A stretch of DNA of 64,000 nt from Xanthomonas hyacinthi (GTDB taxonomy: Bacteria; Pseudomonadota; Gammaproteobacteria; Xanthomonadales; Xanthomonadaceae): the NCBI RefSeq assembly GCF_009769165.1, contig NZ_CP043476.1, forward strand, positions 3,851,001 to 3,915,000. The letters are read 5' to 3'. Positions 56,693 through 64,000 of the stretch are shown in pieces. Below the pieces are notes generated by a model. That model was not told where the DNA came from and searched no databases. It saw nothing but the letters and a program-made list of their open reading frames with translations. A program made the position numbers and the translations under genes. Every line of letters begins with the position of its first letter. The first letter of the stretch is position 1.

Positions 56693-56803
56693 TCAGTCCG
56701 CGGCGTCCGCGGCGGCGGCCTCGCGCGCCTCGAACCACATGCCGTTGAGGATGGCGGCGGTGGAGGCCAGGCCGACACCGAGAATCCAGGCGAAATACCA
56801 CAT
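56693..56803 (-). CDS. cydX: Cytochrome bd oxidase small subunit CydX
   Basis: A 36-residue single-span protein beginning MWYFAWILGVGLA with the conserved WYFAWILG and GMWFE, then an Ala/Asp tail. It follows cydB by about 40 bases and stabilises the haem site of the bd oxidase. It is easily missed because of its size. Confidence 0.93.
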   Translation of the reverse strand: MWYFAWILGVGLASTAAILNGMWFEAREAAAADAAD

Positions 56804-56840
56804 GGTGCAATCTCCTATGATGCGATCGGGTTGGACGCGC

Positions 56841-57992
56841 TCAGTACGCGTTGGGGTTGTCGTCCAGCGAGGCGGCGCTGACCTTGCCCTTCAGCACCCG
56901 GTACACCCAGATGGTGTAGCCGAGCACGATCGGCAGGAACACCACCGTGGCCAGCAGCATGATCCACAGGGTCAGGCGGCTGCTGGAGGCGTCCCACACG
57001 GTCAGGCTGGAGCCGGGCTGGCTGGAGGAGGGCAGCAGGAACGGGAAGATCGCAAAGCCGACGGTGAGGATGATGCCGGCGATCGCCGCGCCCGAGGCGA
57101 TGAACGCCAGGCCGCCGCGGCGCCGATGCAGCAGCAGCGCGCTCAGCAGCAGGCCGAGCAGCCCGGCCAGCGGCGCCAGTGCGGTCAGCGGTATCGCCTG
57201 GTAGTTGTGCATCCAGCCGCCGACCTCGCCCAGCACTGCGGTCTTCAGCAGCGGGTTGGTGGCGCCGTCGGTGACCACCGGCGAGGTCACCGCATAGCCG
57301 GGCAGGCCCAGCGCCACCCACACGCCGCCGGCGGCGAACAGCGCGCAGGCCAGCAGCGCCGCCACGCTGCCGTAGCGGGCCGCGCGCTCGGCCACCGGGC
57401 CGTCGGTCTTCAGCACCAGCATCGCCGCGCCGTGCGCCACCAGCATGCTCACGCTGAGCAGGCCGGCGAGCAGCGCGAACGGCATCAGCAGGCCGAAGAA
57501 GCTGCCGGTGTAGAACACCCGCAGCGTGTCGTCGAAGTGGAACGGCACGCCGAGCACCACGTTGCCCACCGCCACGCCCATGATCAGCGCCGGGATGAAG
57601 CCGCCGATGAACAGCGCCCAGTCCCAGCCGTTGCGCCAGCGCTGGCTGGGCAGCTTGCCGCGGAACTTGAACCCGACCGGGCGCAGGATCAGCGCGAACA
57701 GGATCACGAACATCGCCAGGTAGAAGCCGGAGAAGCTGACCGCGTACAGCGGCGGCCAGGCGGCGAAGATCGCGCCGCCGCCGAGCACCAGCCAGACCTG
57801 GTTGCCTTCCCAGACCGGGCCGATGGTGTTGACCACCAGCCGGCGTTCGGCGTCGGTCTTTGCCACGAACGGCAGCAGCGCGCCGACGCCCAGGTCGAAA
57901 CCGTCCATCACCGCGAAACCGATCAGCAGGATGCCGAGCAGCAGCCACCAGATCAGGCGCAGCGTGGTGTAGTCCAATGCAATGAAGTCCAT
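56841..57992 (-). CDS. cydB: Cytochrome bd ubiquinol oxidase subunit II
   Basis: A 383-residue inner-membrane subunit with eight or nine helices. [21 protein letters not shown] and the WEGN acidic site are family blocks. ATG at 57992 has GGAGA eight bases upstream. It lies between cydA and cydX. The oxidase reduces oxygen with high affinity without proton pumping. Confidence 0.95.
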   Translation of the reverse strand: MDFIALDYTTLRLIWWLLLGILLIGFAVMDGFDLGVGALLPFVAKTDAERRLVVNTIGPVWEGNQVWLVLGGGAIFAAWPPLYAVSFSGFYLAMFVILFALILRPVGFKFRGKLPSQRWRNGWDWALFIGGFIPALIMGVAVGNVVLGVPFHFDDTLRVFYTGSFFGLLMPFALLAGLLSVSMLVAHGAAMLVLKTDGPVAERAARYGSVAALLACALFAAGGVWVALGLPGYAVTSPVVTDGATNPLLKTAVLGEVGGWMHNYQAIPLTALAPLAGLLGLLLSALLLHRRRGGLAFIASGAAIAGIILTVGFAIFPFLLPSSSQPGSSLTVWDASSSRLTLWIMLLATVVFLPIVLGYTIWVYRVLKGKVSAASLDDNPNAY

Positions 57993-58011
57993 CGTCATTC
58001 TCCTGCCGGGA

Positions 58012-59601
58012 TCAGAGTTGACCGGCGGCCGCGGTGGCGGCAAGGGGCGCGGCGGGGCGCGGGGTCGGCTGCAGCAGCGCGGGCAGAGCGTCCGGGCCCT
58101 TGCGGATTGCCTTGAGCATCAGCTTGATCTCGATGACCAGCAGCACGGTGTAGATCGCCACGAAGCCGGCCAGGGTGATCAGGATCTCGTGCAGGGCCAG
58201 GCCGGAGGCGGCGTAGAAGGTGGGCAGCACGCCTTCCACCGCCCACGGCTGGCGGCCGTACTCGGCGACGAACCAGCCGCATTCGATCGCGATCCACGGC
58301 GCCGGCAGGGTCCACAGCGCCAGCTTCAGGAACCAGCGCTTGTCCTCGAAGGTGTGCCTGCACGAGAACCACATCGCGGCGATGAAGAAGGCGATCAGGT
58401 AGAAGCCCAGGCCGGCCATGACCCGGAACGTCCAGAACAGCGGCAGCACGCGCGGCACGGTGTCGAGCGCGGCCTTGGAGATCTCCTCCGGCGTGGCGTT
58501 GAGGATGTCGTCGCGATAGCGCTTGAGCAGCAGGCCGTGGCCCAGGTCCTGCCAGTGGCGGTCGAACACTTCGCGCGCCTGCACGTCGTTGCGGTCGGCC
58601 TTGAGCCGTTGCAGCGCGCCGTAGGCGATCTGGCCGCCGCGGATGCGGTGCTCGGCGCGCTTGACAAGTTCCAGGATGCCGGGAATCGGCGTGTCCAGCG
58701 AGCGCGTGGCGACCAGGCCCATCAGGTACGGCACCTTGATCGCGTAATCGTTCTTGCCGGTGGCCTGGTTGGGGATGCCGAAGGCGGTGAAGTCGGCCGG
58801 GGCCTGTTCGGTCTCCCACATCGCCTCGATCGCGGCCAGCTTCATCTTCTGGTGTTCGTTGGCGGCATAGCCGCTCTCGTCGCCGAGCACCACCACCGAC
58901 AGCGAGGAGGCCAGGCCGAACGCGGCGGCCACCGCGAACGAGCGCCGCGCGATGTCGCGGTGCGTGCCGCGCAGCAGGAACAGCGCGCTGATCGACATCA
59001 CGAACACCGCCCCGGTCACGTAGCCGGCGCTGACCGTGTGCACGAACTTGGCCTGCGCCACCGGGTTGAACACCACCGCCATGAAATCGACCACTTCCAT
59101 GCGCATCGTGTCCGGATTGAACACCGCCCCGGTCGGATTCTGCATCCAGCCGTTGGCGATCAGGATCCACACCGCCGACAGGTTGGTGCCCAGCGCCATC
59201 AGCCAGGTCACCATCAGGTGCTTGACCGGCGAGAGCTTGTTCCAGCCGAAGAAGAACAGGCCGATGAAGGTGGCTTCCAGGAAGAACGCCATCAGCCCTT
59301 CGATCGCCAGCGGCGCGCCGAAGATGTCGCCGACGTAGTGGCTGTAGTACGACCAGTTCATGCCGAACTGGAACTCCATCACGATGCCGGTGGCCACGCC
59401 CATCGCGAAGTTGATGCCGAACAGCACCCCCCAGAACAGCGCCATGCGCCGCCAGACCTCCTTGCGGGTCATGACGTACACGCTCTCCATGATCGCGATC
59501 ATGAAGGACAGGCCGAGGGTGAGCGGGACGAACAGGAAGTGGTACATCGCGGTCATGGCGAATTGCAGCCGCGACAGCTCTACGACGGCGGTGTCGATCA
59601 T
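58012..59601 (-). CDS. cydA: Cytochrome bd ubiquinol oxidase subunit I
   Basis: A 529-residue haem-bearing subunit. H21 (H19 in E. coli) is in AMYHFLF, the second histidine in [10 protein letters not shown], and the methionine ligand in the FRVMAGLGF helix. The Q-loop is short-type, with [16 protein letters not shown]. It is first in the cydABX operon and reads away from cydDC. Confidence 0.95.
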   Translation of the reverse strand: MIDTAVVELSRLQFAMTAMYHFLFVPLTLGLSFMIAIMESVYVMTRKEVWRRMALFWGVLFGINFAMGVATGIVMEFQFGMNWSYYSHYVGDIFGAPLAIEGLMAFFLEATFIGLFFFGWNKLSPVKHLMVTWLMALGTNLSAVWILIANGWMQNPTGAVFNPDTMRMEVVDFMAVVFNPVAQAKFVHTVSAGYVTGAVFVMSISALFLLRGTHRDIARRSFAVAAAFGLASSLSVVVLGDESGYAANEHQKMKLAAIEAMWETEQAPADFTAFGIPNQATGKNDYAIKVPYLMGLVATRSLDTPIPGILELVKRAEHRIRGGQIAYGALQRLKADRNDVQAREVFDRHWQDLGHGLLLKRYRDDILNATPEEISKAALDTVPRVLPLFWTFRVMAGLGFYLIAFFIAAMWFSCRHTFEDKRWFLKLALWTLPAPWIAIECGWFVAEYGRQPWAVEGVLPTFYAASGLALHEILITLAGFVAIYTVLLVIEIKLMLKAIRKGPDALPALLQPTPRPAAPLAATAAAGQL

Positions 59602-59690
59602 GGCTGTGCTACCTCGTGGAAAATGCGCATCTGGGTGGCCGAGTGGCGGTAGGTTGAAGGCGATGTTCCGCTTCCGCCGCGCGTTCGGCC

Positions 59691-59704
59691 TTGATTCAGA
59701 TCAA
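59691..59704. promoter_or_regulatory. Perfect FNR/ANR-type box
   Basis: TTGATTCAGATCAA is TTGAT-N4-ATCAA without mismatch. It is centred about 96 bases upstream of cydA and 105 upstream of the cydD start I favour, so one oxygen-responsive regulator could control both operons. Confidence 0.8.
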
Positions 59705-59802
59705 TGTTCGCGCCGGGCGCCGCCGACATGGTGGCGGCACGCGGCGGTTCCGACCGGGATGCCGCCTTACAATGGCGGCCCGTTTGCCGCGCCGAGCCCG
59801 TT

Positions 59803-61662
59803 TTGACCGATCCCGCCGAGTCGTCCGCCGCACCGCCTGCCGAGTCGCCGCACCTGCGGCAGCAACGCGTGCGCTGGCTGGCGTCGCTGGGCGCGGCGGC
59901 GCGCGGGCGCCAGCGCGTGGCGGCGCTGGCGCTCAGCCTGTCCGGGGCGCTGCTGATCGTGCAGGCCGGCGCCATCGCCTGGCTGCTGCAGGCGCTGTTG
60001 GTGGAGCGCCGTGAGCTGCAGCAGGCGCTGCCCGCCTTCGCGCTGCTGGCGCTGGTGCTGGTCGTGCGCGCGCTGCTCGGCGCGTGCGCGCAGCGCGCCG
60101 CTGGCGATGTCGCCGATGCGGCGAAGTTCGAACTGCGCCGGCGCGTGTACCGGCGCCTGCTGCAGCGCGGCCCGCTGTGGCTGCGCGGCCAGCGCAACGG
60201 CGAACTGGGCGAATTGCTGCTGGCGCACGGCGACGCGCTGGACGGCTACTACGCCGGCTACCAACCGGCGCGGCTGGAAGTGAGCGTGGTGCCGTTGCTG
60301 ATCCTGCTCGCGGTCGGCTGGAGCGACTGGGTGGTGGGCCTGCTGCTGCTGTGCACCGCGCCGCTGGTGCCGATCTTCATGATGCTGGTCGGCTGGGGCG
60401 CCGAGGCCGCCGGGCGCCGCCAGCTGCGCGAGCTGGCGCGGATGGGCGGGCATTTCGCCGACCGGCTCAAGGGCCTGGGCCTGCTGCGCCTGTACGGCCG
60501 CGGCGAGGACGAACTGCGCGGCATCGCCGCCGCCGCCGAGGGCGTGCGCGAACGCACCCTGAAAGTGCTGCGCATCGCGTTCCTGTCTTCGACCGTGCTC
60601 GAGTTCTTCGCCTCGGTCAGCGTGGCGATGGTGGCGATGTACCTGGGCCTGAGCTACCTGGGCATGATCGCGCTGCATGCGGCGGTGCCGACCCTGGGCG
60701 TGGGCGTGTTCTGCCTGCTGCTGGCGCCGGAGTTCTACGCGCCGCTGCGGCGCCTGGCCGCGCACTACCACGACCGCGCCAACGCGCTGGCGGCGGCCGC
60801 CGAAGTGGAGCGCCTGCTCGGCGAGTTGCCGGATGTGGCGGCATCGGCGTCGCTGCCTGAGGGGTCGCTCGTTGCGGGCGCGCCGTCTGCGCCGTTGCGG
60901 CCGGTGTCGCCAATGCCTGCTTCCGCGACGTCAGCAGCCGCAGTGCCCACAGTGCCTGCAGCGTCGGTAGTGCCCGCAACGCCCGCATCGATGGCGACGC
61001 CAGCGGCTCCCGCGCAGGCACTGCTGCATGCCGAGGGCCTGACGCTGCGGCCACAAGGCGCGCGCTGCGATGCGCTGCGCGATCTGTCCTTCAGCCTGCA
61101 GCCCGGCCAGCGCCTGGCCCTGGTCGGACCCAGCGGCAGCGGCAAGAGCACGCTGCTCGAAGCCTTGGCCGGCTGGCTGCCGCCGCGTGCCGGCAGCCTG
61201 CACCTGCGGCCCGGGCTGCGCGTGGGCTACGCCGGGCAACGCCCGTACCTGTTCCACGGCAGCATCGCCGACAACCTGCGCCTGGCCGCGCCGCAGGCCA
61301 GCGCCGCGCAGCTGCAGGCCGCGGCCGAAGCGGCGCAGGTGCTGCGCTTCGCCGCGCGCCTGCCGCTGGGCCTGGACACCGTGATCGGCGAACGCGGCTT
61401 CGGCCTGTCCGGCGGCGAAGCGCGGCGCATCGGCCTGGCGCGGCTGCTGCTGCGCGATCCCGAACTGTTGCTGCTCGACGAACCCACCGCCTTCCTCGAT
61501 CCGGACACCGAGGCCGAACTGCTGCGCACCCTGGCCGCCTTCAGCCACGGCCGCAGCGTGATCGTCGCCACCCACAGCGAGGCGGCGATGCGCTGGGCCG
61601 ACCGCGTGCTGCGGCTGCCGGCACGCAGCGTGGCCGACGCCGCGCTCGGCGCCGCGCCATGA
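59803..61662 (+). CDS. cydD: Thiol ABC transporter CydD
   Basis: A 619-residue ABC transporter half needed for cytochrome bd assembly: six transmembrane helices, an Ala/Pro-rich linker near residues 350-400, then an ATPase domain with Walker [10 protein letters not shown], signature LSGGEARRIGLA and Walker B LLLLDEPT. I prefer the TTG at 59803. An in-frame ATG at 59704 would overlap the FNR box and lie before TACAAT (59768-59773), a likely -10. The long linker is unusual. It overlaps cydC. Confidence 0.88.
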   Translation: MTDPAESSAAPPAESPHLRQQRVRWLASLGAAARGRQRVAALALSLSGALLIVQAGAIAWLLQALLVERRELQQALPAFALLALVLVVRALLGACAQRAAGDVADAAKFELRRRVYRRLLQRGPLWLRGQRNGELGELLLAHGDALDGYYAGYQPARLEVSVVPLLILLAVGWSDWVVGLLLLCTAPLVPIFMMLVGWGAEAAGRRQLRELARMGGHFADRLKGLGLLRLYGRGEDELRGIAAAAEGVRERTLKVLRIAFLSSTVLEFFASVSVAMVAMYLGLSYLGMIALHAAVPTLGVGVFCLLLAPEFYAPLRRLAAHYHDRANALAAAAEVERLLGELPDVAASASLPEGSLVAGAPSAPLRPVSPMPASATSAAAVPTVPAASVVPATPASMATPAAPAQALLHAEGLTLRPQGARCDALRDLSFSLQPGQRLALVGPSGSGKSTLLEALAGWLPPRAGSLHLRPGLRVGYAGQRPYLFHGSIADNLRLAAPQASAAQLQAAAEAAQVLRFAARLPLGLDTVIGERGFGLSGGEARRIGLARLLLRDPELLLLDEPTAFLDPDTEAELLRTLAAFSHGRSVIVATHSEAAMRWADRVLRLPARSVADAALGAAP

Positions 61663-63335
61663 GCGGCCCCGCACGCGACGACCTGCGCAGCGTGTTCGGC
61701 CGCCACCTCGGCCGCCTGCTGCTGACCGCGCTGCTGCTGTTGTGCACGCTGCTGGCCGGGGTCGGCCTGCTCGGCCTGTCCGGCGGCTTCCTGACCGCCG
61801 CGGCGCTGGCCGGCGTGGCCGGCATGGGCAGCGGTTTCAACTTCTTCTCGCCCTCGGCGGGCATCCGCGCGCTGACCTTCGCCCGCATCGCCTCGCGCTA
61901 CGGCGAGAAGCTGGTCGGCCACGACGCCACCTTGCGCATCGCCCGCGACCTGCGCGTGTGGTTCTTCCGCCGCGCGCTGCCGTTGGCGCCGGCCAGACTC
62001 GGCGCCAGCCGCACCGGCGAACTGCTGGCGCGCTTGATGTCGGATATCGGCGAGGTCGATGGCCTGGTGGTGCGCGCATTGGCGCCGCTGGCGGCACTGC
62101 TCGGCATCGGCATCGTCGGTGTGGCCGCGGCGGCGGCGATCTATCGGCCGGCAGCGATGGTGCTGGCAGTGCTGGCGCTGGCGATCGGCGCCGGCGTGCC
62201 GTGGGTGGTCGCGTACGGCGGCCGCGTGCGCGAGCAGCACCGCGCGCAGCAGCGCGAGGCGCTGCGCACGCTGGCCTACGAAGGCCTGGAAGGCGCCGCC
62301 GACCTGGCCGCGCTGGATGCGCAGGCCGACTGGATCGCGCGCGTGGACGCCAGCGCGCAGCACCTGCGCACGCAGGATCGCCGCCAGCGGCAGCGCCTGA
62401 TCGGCGGCAATGCGCTGCACGCGCTGTGCGCCGCGCTGGGCTTGTTGGCGATGCTGTGGCTGGCGCTGGGCGCGGCGCGTGCCGAACTGATCGGTGCCGA
62501 ACAGGCGGCCGGGCTGCTGTTCCTGAGCGTGGCCCTGCTCGAAGTCTGGGCCGGTGCCGGCCTGGCCTGGCAGGCGCTGCAATCCGGCCGCGTCGCCGCG
62601 CAGCGGCTGCAGGCGATTGCCGGCCAGACCGCGCCGGTGGCCGACGCCGCGCAGCCGCAGTCGCTGCCCGCCGCCGGCGAGGTGCGCTTCGACGGCGTGG
62701 TCTTCGCCTGGCCCGGCGAAACCCGGCACGTGCTCGACGGCATCGACCTGCGCATCGCACCGGGCGAGCGCGTCGCGATCAGCGGCGACAGCGGCAGCGG
62801 CAAGACCACCTTGTCGGCGCTGCTGCTGCGGCTGTGGGATCCGCAGCACGGCAGCGTCCGTTATGCCGGCGTGGACCTGCGCGCGCTGGCCCAGGCGCAA
62901 TGGCACCGGCGCATCGCCTGGCTGCCGCAGGGCGCGCCGGTGTTCGCCGGCAGCGTGCGCGACAACCTGCGCCTGGGCGCGGCCGACGCCGACGACGCCA
63001 CGTTGCAGCGCGCGCTCGCCGACGTGCGCCTGGACGCATGGCTGCACGAGGTCGGCGGCCTGGATGCATGGCTGGGCGAGAACGGCGCGACCATGTCCGC
63101 CGGCCAGGCGCGGCGCCTGGCCCTGGCCCGCGCGCTGCTGCGCAACGCGCCGCTGCTGGTGCTGGACGAACCCACCGAAGGCCTGGACGTGGACACCGCG
63201 CAGGCCTTGCTGCGCGACCTGACCCAGGCGCTGGGCCAGCGCAGCCTGCTATTGATCAGCCACGACGCGCTGCCCGAAGGCGTGGTGCATACGCGCTACC
63301 GGATGCAGCAGGGGCGGCTGCTAGCCGATCCGTAG
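61659..63335 (+). CDS. cydC: Thiol ABC transporter CydC
   Basis: A 558-residue partner of CydD. With it this protein exports glutathione or cysteine to the periplasm, supporting bd oxidase maturation. It has six helices, Walker A SGDSGSGKTT, signature MSAGQARRLALA and Walker B LLVLDEPTEGLD. Its ATG overlaps the cydD stop codon (ATGA). Confidence 0.92.
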   Translation: MSGPARDDLRSVFGRHLGRLLLTALLLLCTLLAGVGLLGLSGGFLTAAALAGVAGMGSGFNFFSPSAGIRALTFARIASRYGEKLVGHDATLRIARDLRVWFFRRALPLAPARLGASRTGELLARLMSDIGEVDGLVVRALAPLAALLGIGIVGVAAAAAIYRPAAMVLAVLALAIGAGVPWVVAYGGRVREQHRAQQREALRTLAYEGLEGAADLAALDAQADWIARVDASAQHLRTQDRRQRQRLIGGNALHALCAALGLLAMLWLALGAARAELIGAEQAAGLLFLSVALLEVWAGAGLAWQALQSGRVAAQRLQAIAGQTAPVADAAQPQSLPAAGEVRFDGVVFAWPGETRHVLDGIDLRIAPGERVAISGDSGSGKTTLSALLLRLWDPQHGSVRYAGVDLRALAQAQWHRRIAWLPQGAPVFAGSVRDNLRLGAADADDATLQRALADVRLDAWLHEVGGLDAWLGENGATMSAGQARRLALARALLRNAPLLVLDEPTEGLDVDTAQALLRDLTQALGQRSLLLISHDALPEGVVHTRYRMQQGRLLADP

Positions 63336-63389
63336 CGCGGCCACGAACGACCTCGCAGCGGTGCGCTTGCCGAGAGTCGGTGCAGTTGG

Positions 63390-63466
63390 GACTGAAGTCC
63401 CTCCCACAAGAGGCCGCGCAGCTCCGCGTCGCCGGAAATCCTTGTGGGAGCGACTTCAGTCGCGAC
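63390..63466. repeat. Two GACTGAAGTC/GACTTCAGTC hairpin repeats
   Basis: GGGACTGAAGTCCCTCCCACAA and the inverted relative TGTGGGAGCGACTTCAGTCGC face each other about 30 bases apart after cydC. They could fold together and end the transcript. Same family as the arms at 35072. Confidence 0.7.
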
Positions 63467-63522
63467 GAGCGGCGCGTGGAATCATCTGCCTGCAATTGCG
63501 GTCGGGGGCATAAACCCACCCG

Positions 63523-64000
63523 CTACAACGCATCCAGGAATCCCTTCACCGCCGGCCCGAAGCGCGCGAAATCGACCAGGAACGCGTCGTGTCCCTGCGG
63601 CGAGTCCAGGCCCAGGAACTGCGCGTCGGCGCCGCCGGCGCGCAGGCCGTCGGCGATCTGCTGTTGCTGTTGCACCGGGAACAGGATGTCGGTGTTGGCG
63701 CCGATCGCCAGCGCGCGTTCGATGCGGATCGTCGCCAGTCCGGCGAGTACGTCGCCGCCGGCGTATTCGGCCAGGTCGAACCAGTCCATCGAGCGGCTCA
63801 GGTACAGATAGCAGTTCGGATCGAAGCGGCGCACGAAGCGCCGCGCATGGCCTTCCAGATAGCTTTCGACCTGGAATTCCAGGCCGAACGGATCCTCGTC
63901 GGCCTGGTCCGAGTCCAGCCGCACGCGGCCGAAGCGGCCATCCCATTCCAGCGCCGAGCGGTAGGTGATGACGCCGAGCTTGCGCGCCATGCGCATGCCC
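63523..64000 (-). CDS. metX: Homoserine O-acyltransferase (MetX family), 5' end outside window
   Basis: The C-terminal part of an alpha/beta-hydrolase acyltransferase that activates homoserine for methionine synthesis. It reads GVITYRSALEWDGRFGR, VESYLEGHARRFVRRFDPNCYLYLS, then the catalytic aspartate in GANTDILFPVQQQQQI and histidine in SPQGHDAFL. The frame stays open to the window edge, so the start lies outside. Acetyl or succinyl transfer cannot be told apart from this part; members of this group often use succinyl-CoA. Confidence 0.88.
   Translation of the reverse strand, partial: GMRMARKLGVITYRSALEWDGRFGRVRLDSDQADEDPFGLEFQVESYLEGHARRFVRRFDPNCYLYLSRSMDWFDLAEYAGGDVLAGLATIRIERALAIGANTDILFPVQQQQQIADGLRAGGADAQFLGLDSPQGHDAFLVDFARFGPAVKGFLDAL

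Noticed and set aside
59704..59802. CydD start at ATG 59704
   Set aside because: It would overlap the FNR box and precede the likely -10; the added residues do not look like CydD.

Overview
The window is GC-rich, densely coded chromosomal DNA from a gammaproteobacterium of the Xanthomonadaceae, most probably a plant-associated Xanthomonas. The main evidence is the arginine cluster with N-acetylornithine carbamoyltransferase, N-acetylcitrulline deacetylase and a kinase-acetyltransferase fusion, a DksA-like protein with a long Ala/Lys/Pro-rich N-terminus, an alpha-amino-acid ester hydrolase, and a perfect plant-inducible promoter (PIP) box in front of an effector-like gene. The species cannot be fixed from the window.

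Layout. 1-2.9 kb: the end of a PhnD-like periplasmic binding protein overlapping a membrane GGDEF-EAL protein. 3-4.7 kb: epmB divergent from efp, followed by a small gene with two compensating frameshifts. 5.2-8.8 kb: a TRZ/ATZ deaminase, ubiG, gph and a phytoene-synthase-like gene. 9-12.5 kb: a polygalacturonase and pectin methylesterase pair next to an IS1595-type remnant. 12.8-16.4 kb: ethanolamine use (permease, eutB, eutC). 17-19.5 kb: an M23 peptidase with a tandemly duplicated 3' end, dihydroorotase and yidD. 19.6-26.2 kb: DksA-like protein, hydrolase, MFS transporter, sufE, cysS and a secreted protein. 26.5-38 kb: argF', argG, a GNAT gene, argE', argB-NAGS, a GNAT gene, argC, argH, a YciI-like gene, proB and proA, that is arginine and proline synthesis in one block, interspersed with short repeats.

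38.0-49.5 kb is an AT-richer island. It carries a LuxR-type regulator without a synthase, two small unknown genes, and on the other strand a run that reads like an uncharacterised ribosomally made peptide system. The run holds a 48-residue precursor with an almost pure Val/Ile/Ala tail, two paralogous cupin-like proteins of which only one keeps the HxH metal motif, an exported alpha/beta-hydrolase peptidase, a NatAB-like ABC exporter, a small membrane protein and a MacAB-like exporter. A decayed piece of proA lies at the far edge of the island, about 12 kb from the intact gene. I regard this island as the most interesting part of the window.

49.5-64 kb: a Tat-exported GH95 glycosidase, an alpha-amino-acid ester hydrolase, a probable type III effector with a PIP box, tRNA-Pro(CGG), the cydABX oxidase genes with the divergent cydDC transporter and a perfect FNR-type box between them, and the end of a metX-family gene.
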